From the NCBI GenBank assembly GCA_017309015.1, contig JAEDAG010000004.1:1-64000 (forward strand): DNA of 64,000 nt, written 5' to 3'. The stretch is from Faecalicatena absiana (GTDB lineage Bacteria; Bacillota; Bacilli; Lactobacillales; Lactobacillaceae). Positions 51,686-60,515 of the stretch are shown in pieces (position 1 is the first letter of the stretch; each line of letters starts with the position of its first letter). Below the pieces are notes generated by a model. It searched no databases, was not told where the DNA came from, and was given only the letters and a program-made list of their open reading frames with translations. A program made the translations under genes and the position numbers.

Positions 51686-52321
51686 ATGGGACAGACAATC
51701 ATATCTGCTATTGGTGTTTATATTTCCACCAGTATAGATTATTTAATTGTTTTGATTATTTTATTTGCACAGCTATCACAGAATAAACAGAAATGGCATA
51801 TTTATGCGGGGCAATATCTAGGCACGGGCTTACTTGTAGGGGTGAGTTTAGTTGCTGCTTATGTCGTCAATTTCGTGCCTGAAGCATGGATGGTTGGATT
51901 GCTTGGTTTAATCCCTATCTATTTAGGGATTCGCTTTGCAATTGTTGGAGAAGGCGAGAAAGAAGAGGAAGAAGAGGAAGAAGAGGAAGAAATTATTGAA
52001 AAATTAGAACAAAGCAAGGCAAATCAACTGTTTTGGACAGTTACATTGCTGACAATTGCGTCTGGCGGAGATAATTTAAGTATCTATATACCTTATTTTG
52101 CTTCGTTAGATTGGGCACAGACCCTCGTGGCGTTGCTTGTGTTTGCAATCGGCGTAATTATCTTTTGCGAGCTTAGTCGGGTGCTATCCTCTATTCCGTT
52201 AATATCCGAGACAATTGAAAAATACGAGCGAATCATTGTGCCCTTAGTATTCATTCCACTTGGACTATACATCATGTATGAAAATGGCACGATAGAGACT
52301 TTTCTAAACTTTATTTTATAG
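51686..52321 (+). CDS. cadD: Cadmium resistance transporter CadD
   Basis: 211 residues, five or six membrane helices, the size of the CadD/LysE-like family. Opening GVYISTSIDYLIVLIILFAQ and the later IASGGDNLSIYIPYFA are the conserved CadD blocks with acidic residues in helices. A loop near 90-103 is a run of Glu interrupted by Lys (KEEEEEEEEEEII), which may gather metal ions. It exports Cd(II), in some hosts also Zn. TACAGGAG lies before the ATG. There is no CadC/CadX regulator nearby, so control must come from the leader or elsewhere. Confidence 0.9.
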   Translation: MGQTIISAIGVYISTSIDYLIVLIILFAQLSQNKQKWHIYAGQYLGTGLLVGVSLVAAYVVNFVPEAWMVGLLGLIPIYLGIRFAIVGEGEKEEEEEEEEEEIIEKLEQSKANQLFWTVTLLTIASGGDNLSIYIPYFASLDWAQTLVALLVFAIGVIIFCELSRVLSSIPLISETIEKYERIIVPLVFIPLGLYIMYENGTIETFLNFIL

Positions 52322-52323
52322 AT

Positions 52324-52395
52324 AAAAAAGCCCCTTAAATGATATGACCCCCGAGGGTCATATCACGTCAGCCAAACGGCTGGCGCTTTTTTTAG
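52324..52395 (+). terminator. Double hairpin terminator after cadD
   Basis: GATATGACCC/GGGTCATATC and then CAGCC/GGCTG (CGTCAGCC-AAA-CGGCTGGCG) followed by a T-run at about 52387-52393. It closes the island. Confidence 0.75.
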
Positions 52396-52557
52396 GTCAA
52401 AAAGCAAAAGCCTATCCGTTACTACAATAATAACCAAACAAAAAAGTGCGGCTTCGCCGCACAAAATCCAAAAAGAAAAACAGTCTAGCGCAACTAGGGG
52501 AAAAAGCAAGCACGAGCCCGCGATTTGCTCGTATTTCTGCTCTTCCTGCAATCCTGG

Positions 52558-53577
52558 CTACAGCTGCTTAAGCTGTTCATAGTAGTTTTTTAGTTCCGAA
52601 TCAAAATAGACAGGAACTTGCACATGCTCAAGATCAGTTTGGCCATACAAGGCCAACAGTCCAGCCAGCTGATCTTTCCAGGATTCAACTTCCAGGTACA
52701 GCGCTTCTTGGTCATGCTGCAAGAGAAAATGAAGAAAGCAGTTGGCCACGCCAACGAATTTCCCGCCCAGTGCAAGGCCTTTAAACACGTCTAGGGCATT
52801 TCTAACGCCACCAGAGACAATCAGCTTGTCAGTCAGCGGCCGGGCCAGGAGGGCAGCCAGAGCGGTTGACAGGCCCAAGTCATTCAAGTAGGGGAGCTGA
52901 CTTGAGCGGCGGGAATTTTCAATCTGGGAGAAGTTGGTTCCCCCCGCGCCGCCAATATCGAACCAGTCAAAGCCGGCGGCTTGCAGCTGGCGGATTGAAA
53001 TTGGATCAAGCCCTGAGCCAACTTCCTTGATGACGATTGGAACGTCGACGGCATCACGAATCTCTTTCAGCCGCTCCAGCCAGCGAAAGTCCCGGTCGCC
53101 CTCAGGCATAGCGATTTCCTGGGCCACGTTCAAGTGGATCTGCAAGGCATCGGCAGCTAGTTCCTTAACGATCTCTTTGACACTGTCTGCTGGCGTCAAG
53201 GGGTTGACGTTGGCAAACAGCAGGCCGTCAGGATTCTCTGCTCGAGCTACATAGAACGAGTCAAGCTGGTCGGCTTCTTTGGTCAGGATGCTGGCTGAGC
53301 CCAGGGCCATGGCCAGCTTAGCCTTGCCGGCAACATAGCCCAGGGCTTTGTTGACTTGCTTGGACTTTTCCGATCCACCGGTCATCGCATTGATAAAGAA
53401 AGGGGCTGAGAGCGGCTTGCCAAACCAGTTGGTTTGCAGCAGGCTGCGGTCAACCGCGGTTTCTGGCAGAGCCGGCCGCAGGAGGTGAACCTGGTCAAAA
53501 GAGTTGGATTTTTCGGCATTAAAAAACATCTGAGTCAAAGCCAGATGTTCTTCTTTTCTTGTTGATCTTTGAGACAT
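52558..53577 (-). CDS. fni: Type 2 isopentenyl-diphosphate isomerase
   Basis: 339 residues, FMN-dependent TIM barrel. RKEEHLALTQMFF opens the protein; INAMTGGS, ALGSAS, VNPLTPADSVKE, QIHLNVAQEIAMPEGDRDF, VIKEVGSGLD and WFDIGGAGGTNFSQIE carry the flavin and phosphate contacts. It interconverts IPP and DMAPP and completes the mevalonate pathway to undecaprenyl lipid. Last gene of mvaD-mvaK2-fni, 10 bp after mvaK2. Confidence 0.94.
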   Translation of the reverse strand: MSQRSTRKEEHLALTQMFFNAEKSNSFDQVHLLRPALPETAVDRSLLQTNWFGKPLSAPFFINAMTGGSEKSKQVNKALGYVAGKAKLAMALGSASILTKEADQLDSFYVARAENPDGLLFANVNPLTPADSVKEIVKELAADALQIHLNVAQEIAMPEGDRDFRWLERLKEIRDAVDVPIVIKEVGSGLDPISIRQLQAAGFDWFDIGGAGGTNFSQIENSRRSSQLPYLNDLGLSTALAALLARPLTDKLIVSGGVRNALDVFKGLALGGKFVGVANCFLHFLLQHDQEALYLEVESWKDQLAGLLALYGQTDLEHVQVPVYFDSELKNYYEQLKQL

Positions 53578-53587
53578 CGAAAACCTC

Positions 53588-54670
53588 TTAGTAAGTTAAT
53601 TCAGATTGGTGAATGTGAAAGGCCAAGGGTAAGATCTTGTTCTTGAGCCATTCCTTTCTGAGTCGGTCGACATCAGTATTTTCATCGGTGATCACGATCC
53701 CGCAGTCGCCGTTGCCGGCACCACTGGTCTTGGCCGCGCCGCCGAACTTGTTGGCAATTTCGATCAGCTCAGTCAAGCGGGGGATTTCGATCGCGATATT
53801 GTTCATCGCGGCAAAGTGTTGCAAGAGGCGCCGGTTGACGGAAATCTGGTGCTTAATGAGGTCAATCTTGCCTTCCTCAAAGCCCTTGATCATCTTGAGC
53901 ACGCACTTGCGTGAATCTTCAAGGAACTTCATGTACTCCGTCTTCAGGACTTGCTTGTTGGCATTGGTCTTGTCAACAAGACGGGAGGTTGAGGCTGGCT
54001 GCTGGCTCCAGCCAATGAGGAGCTCCATGCCTTTAGGCGGAAGCAGGGTTTGGATCTTCAAGCCTGGCCAAGCTTCGCCCACGACGTCTGACAAGGACTT
54101 GGAAGCCAGCTGCTCTTTCAGCCAGACCTTGTCGAAAGTCTGGTAGGCAATCCAGCCGCCGTAAACGCTGGCGGCAATATCGCCGGCACTCCCGTTGCCT
54201 TGAACTGAGTAGTGGGAAATGGTGGACAGCTTGTAGATCAGATCCTTGCTTGCTTTGACCCCGTAGAAGTGCAGAATGGCCTTGACCGTAGCGACCGTTA
54301 CTGCCGCTGAGGAGCCTAAGCCGTACTTCTTGCCGTCAGCTGAGTCTAAATCAGAGTTGACGTGCAGGTCGTAGACGCCCATCTTGACCTTTTGTTCCAA
54401 GCAGTATCTTTCCGTGAAGGAAATGGCTGAAAGAATGTATTCAAAGGGGTTGTCCCGGTTGTCGATCACCATCTTGGAACCGCGGCGGACCCAGTGAATT
54501 GAGTCTTGTGAGTATTGCTTGGAGTGAATCAAACCAGTATCGCCCTTGCTTGGGGTGATGGAAACTTTAACGTATTGGTCAAGCGCGACCAAAATTGCAG
54601 GACAATCCTGCTCTAATACGGCGTATTCGCCGGCAATATAAAGTTTGCCTGGTGCTTTTTCAGTAATCAA
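53588..54670 (-). CDS. mvaK2: Phosphomevalonate kinase
   Basis: 360 residues, GHMP kinase. KAPGKLYIAGEYAVLE at the start, the phosphate-binding loop KKYGLGSSAAVTVATVKA, GNGSAGDIAASVYGGWIAY, and the C-terminal KTSGAGNGDCGIVI. It converts phosphomevalonate to diphosphomevalonate with ATP. It lies 35 bp after mvaD. Full length. Confidence 0.94.
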   Translation of the reverse strand: MITEKAPGKLYIAGEYAVLEQDCPAILVALDQYVKVSITPSKGDTGLIHSKQYSQDSIHWVRRGSKMVIDNRDNPFEYILSAISFTERYCLEQKVKMGVYDLHVNSDLDSADGKKYGLGSSAAVTVATVKAILHFYGVKASKDLIYKLSTISHYSVQGNGSAGDIAASVYGGWIAYQTFDKVWLKEQLASKSLSDVVGEAWPGLKIQTLLPPKGMELLIGWSQQPASTSRLVDKTNANKQVLKTEYMKFLEDSRKCVLKMIKGFEEGKIDLIKHQISVNRRLLQHFAAMNNIAIEIPRLTELIEIANKFGGAAKTSGAGNGDCGIVITDENTDVDRLRKEWLKNKILPLAFHIHQSELTY

Positions 54671-54705
54671 AAAAACTCTTCCTCTGTTCTATCTTTAATT
54701 TAACC

Positions 54706-55665
54706 TTAATCCTGATACGAAATGCCTGGACCAAAGCCAGCCTCAATAATCTTAACACGTTCAAAAGCCGTCTCAAAATTATTTATGATTTTTTTACAAT
54801 TTTGCGACTGGCACAGAATCTTAACATTCGGACCCGCGTCAATCGTGTAATAGCATTCTACACCTTTTTCCCGTAAATTGCCGACAAGCTTGATCGCTTT
54901 GATCGTATCCGGCTCAAAATAAGTGAAGCCTGGCTGGGCGGTCAAGGTCAGTGAATGCATCTCGCTGGCATTGAGCTCGGCCAAAGAACCCAACTTGGTG
55001 AAGTCGTCTGTCTTGATCGCGTCCTCCATGTCTGCCAGCTCCTGGTCGTTTCTGTCCAGCCAAGTCTGGTAGAAGGGGGAAGTCTTGCTGGCTTCCATGC
55101 CTTTAGTGGATGAAATCTTCTTTGGCTGATCATTGAGCTCAACCGCCAGCAATTTTAAATCCATCTTCGGGCTTTCAACAAGCGGGTAGGCAAAAGAATC
55201 AGCGTCGCTGCTCCCTTTCTGCCAGACGGCAAAGCCGCCGTAGATTGACCGGGAGGCGGAGCCAGATCCCATCCGGGCCATCCGGGAGAGCTCTTGCCGG
55301 TCAACGTCCAGCCGGTAGTGGTCGGCAAAAGCCGCCGCCAGAGCCGCGAAAGCGGAACTGGATGAGGCCAGGCCGGCCGCGGTCGGAACGTGGTTGGTGG
55401 ATTCAACGGCCAGAGAGCCGGAGACGCCAAAGCGCTCCTGCATCAGCTTGAGATAGTTGAACACGCGGCTGGCGGCCGGACCCTCTTGCTTGACTCCGTT
55501 TAAAGAAAAGGACATCTCGCTGGCGTCAGTCAGCTTGGTTTCACTATAAAAGGCGTCCAGGGTCATGGACAGACTTGACATGAGCGGCAGGCGCAGCTTG
55601 GCGTCCTTCTTGCCCCAGTATTTGATCAGGGCGATATTGGTATGCGCGCGGGCAGTTCTACTCAT
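54706..55665 (-). CDS. mvaD: Diphosphomevalonate decarboxylase
   Basis: 319 residues. RTARAHTNIALIKYWGKKD at the N-terminus is diagnostic; the ATP loop is VPTAAGLASSSSAFAALA; GSGSASRSIYGGFAVWQKG and TIDAGPNVKILC hold the catalytic Arg and Asp. It makes isopentenyl diphosphate. First gene of its operon, with its own upstream region of 158 bp and a terminator between it and mvaK1. Confidence 0.94.
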   Translation of the reverse strand: MSRTARAHTNIALIKYWGKKDAKLRLPLMSSLSMTLDAFYSETKLTDASEMSFSLNGVKQEGPAASRVFNYLKLMQERFGVSGSLAVESTNHVPTAAGLASSSSAFAALAAAFADHYRLDVDRQELSRMARMGSGSASRSIYGGFAVWQKGSSDADSFAYPLVESPKMDLKLLAVELNDQPKKISSTKGMEASKTSPFYQTWLDRNDQELADMEDAIKTDDFTKLGSLAELNASEMHSLTLTAQPGFTYFEPDTIKAIKLVGNLREKGVECYYTIDAGPNVKILCQSQNCKKIINNFETAFERVKIIEAGFGPGISYQD

Positions 55666-55712
55666 TTGTTCTCCAACTTTCTTTTATTTTTGTCTATTGT
55701 TTTATCGTCATC

Positions 55713-55740
55713 ATTTGGTGGTGTATATTTGGTGGTGTAT
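55713..55740. repeat. Two tandem copies of a 14-bp repeat before mvaD
   Basis: ATTTGGTGGTGTAT occurs twice without a gap (55713-55726, 55727-55740), 48 bp upstream of the mvaD start. It may be an operator or a duplication. Confidence 0.6.
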
Positions 55741-55782
55741 TTTTCTTACAGTCTCTATTTTATAGTACAAATCGGGACAAAA

Positions 55783-55817
55783 GAAAAAATCTAGAAAAAT
55801 TTCTAGATTTTTTCTAT
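55783..55817. terminator. Bidirectional terminator between mvaK1 and mvaD
   Basis: AAAAATCTAGAAA/TTTCTAGATTTTT palindrome with T-runs on both sides, after the mvaK1 stop (minus). Confidence 0.8.
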
Positions 55818-55823
55818 TTTTAG

Positions 55824-56735
55824 CTAGATTTCTTCAATCCAGTGGTGGGCGATCAAATCATGGCAGTCAGCCGCGATCTTCCGGGCACTGGCCCCATCCT
55901 TGCACAGGGCAATCACGATGCCGCCGAGACCCCCGCCGGAGAGCTTGCAGCCAAGCGCCCCGTCTTTTGCGGCAATTTGGCACATCTGGTCGATTTTTGG
56001 GGTCGAAAGGCCAAAAGAAGCCAGAATGGTCTGAGCTTCATTAAAGCAGGTTCCAACGGCGGCTGGATCCTGTTTGACCCAGGCATCTTCAACTTGGTCA
56101 GCCAGGCTGCCTAAGCGCTGCATGTTCGCTTTCGCCGCCGGCGACTTTTCCAGGAGCTGGGCGACCATGGTGACGGCTTCCCGGGTATTGCCCAAGTCCC
56201 CGGTATCCATAATCAACAGGGTTGCTCCCAGAGTTCCTTCCAGTGCCTGCGGGCCAGCTTGCTTGTTGAAAAAGACCAAGCTTTCGGAATTGACCGTTGC
56301 CGCGTCCAGGCCGGAAGCCTTGCCGTGGTTGATGGTTTCGGCATGGTTGGTGATGTCCATGACGTCCTGCTCAGTCAGCTTAAGGCCGAGGAACTGGCTC
56401 AAGGCCTTGGTCGTCCCTAAGGCCACGGTGGCAGAAGAACCTAAGCCGCGCTCAATTGGAATTTCGCCGGTGTAGGTCAGCTTGACCGGGATTTCTTTCC
56501 CAGCCCGCTTGCATAATTCGCGCACGACGTATTTGAGGCCGTTATAGTCATCTGGGGCCTCAAAAAATGGGCCATGGTAAAGGGCAGTATCCATCCAGAT
56601 CGTCCCAGACGTTTCCTCAACGCTGGTCGTGATATGGAGGGCCTTGATTGGCATTGCCAGGGCATCATAGCCATAAACGACTGAATGTTCGCCAATCAAA
56701 ATTACTTTGCCATGAGCCGTACAAGAAGTTTGCAC
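55824..56735 (-). CDS. mvaK1: Mevalonate kinase
   Basis: 303 residues, GHMP kinase. GKVILIGEHSVVYGYDALAMPI at the start, phosphate loop IERGLGSSATVALGTTKAL, the catalytic Asp region GKASGLDAATVNSE, and KLSGGGLGGIVIAL at the end. It phosphorylates mevalonate, the first kinase of the pathway. In many relatives it is in one operon with mvaD-mvaK2-fni; here a terminator and 158 bp separate it. Divergent from rexB. Confidence 0.93.
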   Translation of the reverse strand: MQTSCTAHGKVILIGEHSVVYGYDALAMPIKALHITTSVEETSGTIWMDTALYHGPFFEAPDDYNGLKYVVRELCKRAGKEIPVKLTYTGEIPIERGLGSSATVALGTTKALSQFLGLKLTEQDVMDITNHAETINHGKASGLDAATVNSESLVFFNKQAGPQALEGTLGATLLIMDTGDLGNTREAVTMVAQLLEKSPAAKANMQRLGSLADQVEDAWVKQDPAAVGTCFNEAQTILASFGLSTPKIDQMCQIAAKDGALGCKLSGGGLGGIVIALCKDGASARKIAADCHDLIAHHWIEEI

Positions 56736-56860
56736 TAATTAATCACCTCAATCGATATTTGTCTGCTTCTGTATTTGAACTAGAAAAATTTCCAAAAAAC
56801 TGTCTTGCTTGCTAAAATTTAATTATTGAGTCATTCGCTGATAAGCAAGGAGTGAAAACC

Positions 56861-59800
56861 GTGATCAAGATTTTAACCGGACGTCAATACGATCCGCTGC
56901 AAGACGAGCTTCTCAGCCGCGCCGCCAAGTGCTACTTGGCCGACCGGCAAAAAGAAACTTTTGTTATCGTTCCAAACCATATCAAGTTTAACACAGAAGT
57001 GGCGACGATAGAAAAGGTCGCGCAAATTCAAGGGCAGGATGAAACCAGCGTCAAGAATCTGCACGTCCTGTCTTTCTCGCGTCTGGCCTGGTATTTGTTC
57101 AAAAAAGCGGACATCAGCCTGCCGGAAAGCCTGGATGACGCGGCCGCGGTCATGATCCTGGAGAAAATCGTCAACCAGGAGCAGGAGCAGCTGCGGCTTT
57201 TTCAAAATACCCACGCCAACCAGGGGATGATCAAGCAGCTCTACAATACGATCCTGCAGATTCATACCGGCCGTCTGGATTTGGCCAGCCTGCTTGATGA
57301 CGCGGCCAATCCCGCGGTCGCTGGCGACCTGGACACGGAAACGGCGGACAAGCTGCACGACCTGAACATCATCTATGACTGCTTCTTGGCCACCATTCTC
57401 CAGAAGCATTTCGCGACAAAGGATGAGCTGAACATTGAGCTCAACGAAGTTCTGCAAAACAACCCCCAGCTTTTGGCTGGCAGCTCCTTCTTCTTCACGG
57501 ACTTCAGCCACTTCAGCATTCAGGAAAAGACGACCGTGCAGCTGCTGGCCGTTTACGCGGAGAACCTGACCCTGGCCTTCAAGACAGCTGACGGCAAGAT
57601 CGCCGGCGGAGTTCTGCCAGGCGACTATGACTATGTCGTGCAAAAGACCATCCGCGACCTGCTGGGCTATTTTAGAGAACACCAGCTGCCTTTTCAAACT
57701 GAAGCCGGCAATTTCTTAGGCCACAAAGGGGCAGGCAGTCCCGGCCAGGCCGACTTGAACCAGCTGTGGCTGCAAGGCAGCCAAGCCAGGGCCAGCCTGC
57801 AGAACCTGTCCTTGGTCAAGGCCGACTCCCGCTACGCCGAAGCCTATTTTGTGGCCCGGACGATTTACCAGCAGGTGGTGACGGGCGGAGCCAGCTATAA
57901 CGACTTCTTGGTGCTCGCCCCCAACCTGCAGGAGTATGAAACCTATCTGCTGCCCATTTTGCGCCAGAACCGGATTCCCTTTTTTGACGACCTGCAGCAG
58001 CAGATGAAGTACCACCCCCTGGCCATCTTTTTGGAAGACTTGGCCAAACTGTACGCGGAGCCGGGTCAAACCGGGGCCATCTTGGGGATTATGAAGACCC
58101 GGCTGCTGATTCCGCGCGGCTACTTTATCAAGGCAGCCCAAAAGCACGGACTTGACTGGTATGCTCCTGAAAGCCAAAAGGACCGGGCCGTCTGCCAGGA
58201 GGCTGAGCGGGCCTACTTGCGCGACGTCGACCGCTTGGAGACCTTCGTTCTCTCCCACGGGATCACCCACTCCTTGTGGAACAAGTCTTTTAAAGACTTT
58301 GCCAAGGCCCAGATCACTTATCTGGACCTTGACGACAAGCTGATCAAACGCCTGGACAGCCTGCGCGAGTATTTTGTCAGCCGCCTGGCAAAGCTTGCCG
58401 GTCAGCTGAAGCAGGAAACAGACAGCCAGACCGCGGTCACGGACTTCTTTACCTTTTTGACTGGCGAAGGGGTCAGCGACCAGCTGGACCGCTGGCGCGG
58501 CAGTGCCAATGACGCGGGCGACCTGCAGCAGGCCCAGTGGCCGGAGCAGGTTTGGAACTTGCTGCTGCAGCTGCTGAAGGACTATTTGCTGATCAATCCT
58601 GAGCAATTTAATGCCCAGTCCTTCTTCAAAATGCTCCAAGCCGCCTTCAGCGAAGCCGAATTTGCTACGATTCCTTCGACATTGGACGCGGTTACCCTGT
58701 CTGAATTGGGGATGGTGCAAAAGGCCAGGTACAAGCAGGTCTTTATTATTGGCGCCAGCAGCGGCAGCCTGCCTAAGATTGAGAACAAGCCGGCCTTTTT
58801 GACCAGCGAGAACCTGGCCCAGCTGGACCAGTTCTTTGATGAGGACTCCTACCTGGAAGACCGGCAGGACTTGAACAACCTGGACCAGGAGTACCAATTT
58901 GGCGGGGCGCTGGCTTTGGCTTCTGAGCGGGTATATGTTTCCTATCCAGTCATCAATTCCAATAACGACCCCCTGGAGCCGTCGCCGTACTATGAGCGCC
59001 TGCTGAATCTGGCTGGCGGGCGGGAATATGCCCAGCATGACCTGCCAAAGATCGAAGCAGGGGGCGAGGAACTGGCCAAGCAGCTGCTCTTGTTCATGAC
59101 CACCCCGCAGGCCAGCGTGGGCTACTTGACCTATGCCAACCTGCTGGCCAAGGGGCAAAGCCGCTTTTTGACCAAGCTGCTGGAGCTGACTGAGCGCTAT
59201 ATTCCAGACCGTCTGGCCGCCATCAAACAGGGGATGGCTTTTGATAACAACCCTGAAAATATCTCCCTGGAGCTGGCTGAGCGCCTTTATGGCAAAAACA
59301 TGTCCTCTTCTGTCTCACAGCTGGAGAGCTACTACAAGAACTCGTATGAGTACTTCCTAAACTATGGCCTGCGCTTGAGAAGACGGTCAGAAAACGAGCT
59401 GGACGTCATTCAAGCCGGCAACTACTTCCACCGGACCTTTGAGCTGCTGGTCAAAGAGCTCAAGGCGCAAGGGAAGAACATCGCGGAGATGGACAACCTG
59501 GAACTAGAGCAGTTTTTGGCTGAAATCCGCCGCAAGATTGCCCAAGAGCCAATCTACCAGCAGCTGCTTAACGATCCTTTCAACCAATACCTGTTCCATG
59601 CCTTCGACAAGACCACCAGCAAGGTGGCCAGGGCATACCGGGATGAGCAGCAAATGACGCGGATGCATGCCGTCTTCGCTGAGCTGCCTTTTGGGCCAAC
59701 GGAAAAGATCGCGGGTCTGGAGCTTCCGCTCAAAAAGTTCGCTGGCAAGCGCAAGGTCAATATCCGCGGGAAAATCGACCGGGTTGACCTCTTCCAGGGC

Positions 59801-60514
59801 GAAAAGCACGTTTTGGGCCAATTGATTGACTATAAGTCGTCCGAGCACCAGTTTAAGCTGGCTCCATTTGCCAACGGGATTGACCTGCAGATGATCACAT
59901 ACTTGGACGTGCTGCAGAAGAATGCCCACCTGCTGGCCGCTGAAAAGCAGCTGGACCTGCTAGGAGCTTTCTACCAGTACGTGACCAGGAAGCTGAACTC
60001 CATCAACGCCACTGGCAACAATGCCGTCCTTGATGCCAAGCTTCTGCCAAAGGCAGACAAGCTGGGCGGGGAGAACTGGCTGGCCCTTAAGGGGGTCTAT
60101 GTCGGCAATCCGGACTGGTTCGCGGAAGTCGACGACGTCATCAAAGAGGGACTGGACCAGGAATCGGCCGGCTACAAGTCGCGGATCTACAGCCGGGTCG
60201 TGACCAAAAAGGGCGGTGGCTTGCGACAGACGCAGACGGAATTTACGGAAGACGAGCTGCAGCTGCTGCTGGAATATGCCGAGTACTTGATCGAGCAGGC
60301 GGCAGATGAGATCTTCAGCGGACAGATCAAGCTGAATCCATACCGGATGGGGGCGGAAAACGGTCTGCGCTACAGCGACTTCAAGGATATCTTCTTCTTT
60401 GATGAGCAGCTGCCGGAAAACCACTACCATGAGATTCAAAGCATGAACAAGGATGAGCTGCTGGCAGCCGCCAGACAAGCTTTAGGCAAGGAAGAAACGG
60501 AGGACGCGGAATAA
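56861..60514 (+). CDS. rexB: ATP-dependent nuclease subunit B
   Basis: 1217 residues. The GTG at 56861 is chosen because AAGGAG lies eight bases upstream, while the GTG at 56852 overlaps it. The N-terminus ([32 protein letters not shown]) is that of the AddB/RexB helicase-like half, with no complete Walker A. The C-terminal RecB-type nuclease domain has GKIDRVDLF, then [10 protein letters not shown] with the catalytic Asp and Lys. There is no iron-sulphur Cys cluster as in AddB; RexB proteins of lactobacilli and streptococci lack it. With RexA it resects double-strand breaks until a chi site. Confidence 0.92.
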   Translation: MIKILTGRQYDPLQDELLSRAAKCYLADRQKETFVIVPNHIKFNTEVATIEKVAQIQGQDETSVKNLHVLSFSRLAWYLFKKADISLPESLDDAAAVMILEKIVNQEQEQLRLFQNTHANQGMIKQLYNTILQIHTGRLDLASLLDDAANPAVAGDLDTETADKLHDLNIIYDCFLATILQKHFATKDELNIELNEVLQNNPQLLAGSSFFFTDFSHFSIQEKTTVQLLAVYAENLTLAFKTADGKIAGGVLPGDYDYVVQKTIRDLLGYFREHQLPFQTEAGNFLGHKGAGSPGQADLNQLWLQGSQARASLQNLSLVKADSRYAEAYFVARTIYQQVVTGGASYNDFLVLAPNLQEYETYLLPILRQNRIPFFDDLQQQMKYHPLAIFLEDLAKLYAEPGQTGAILGIMKTRLLIPRGYFIKAAQKHGLDWYAPESQKDRAVCQEAERAYLRDVDRLETFVLSHGITHSLWNKSFKDFAKAQITYLDLDDKLIKRLDSLREYFVSRLAKLAGQLKQETDSQTAVTDFFTFLTGEGVSDQLDRWRGSANDAGDLQQAQWPEQVWNLLLQLLKDYLLINPEQFNAQSFFKMLQAAFSEAEFATIPSTLDAVTLSELGMVQKARYKQVFIIGASSGSLPKIENKPAFLTSENLAQLDQFFDEDSYLEDRQDLNNLDQEYQFGGALALASERVYVSYPVINSNNDPLEPSPYYERLLNLAGGREYAQHDLPKIEAGGEELAKQLLLFMTTPQASVGYLTYANLLAKGQSRFLTKLLELTERYIPDRLAAIKQGMAFDNNPENISLELAERLYGKNMSSSVSQLESYYKNSYEYFLNYGLRLRRRSENELDVIQAGNYFHRTFELLVKELKAQGKNIAEMDNLELEQFLAEIRRKIAQEPIYQQLLNDPFNQYLFHAFDKTTSKVARAYRDEQQMTRMHAVFAELPFGPTEKIAGLELPLKKFAGKRKVNIRGKIDRVDLFQGEKHVLGQLIDYKSSEHQFKLAPFANGIDLQMITYLDVLQKNAHLLAAEKQLDLLGAFYQYVTRKLNSINATGNNAVLDAKLLPKADKLGGENWLALKGVYVGNPDWFAEVDDVIKEGLDQESAGYKSRIYSRVVTKKGGGLRQTQTEFTEDELQLLLEYAEYLIEQAADEIFSGQIKLNPYRMGAENGLRYSDFKDIFFFDEQLPENHYHEIQSMNKDELLAAARQALGKEETEDAE

Positions 60515-60515
60515 T

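Noticed and set aside
57716..59158. 480-codon minus-strand ORF inside rexB
   Set aside because: Gln/Leu/Val-rich shadow frame with no domain; rexB is complete on the other strand.
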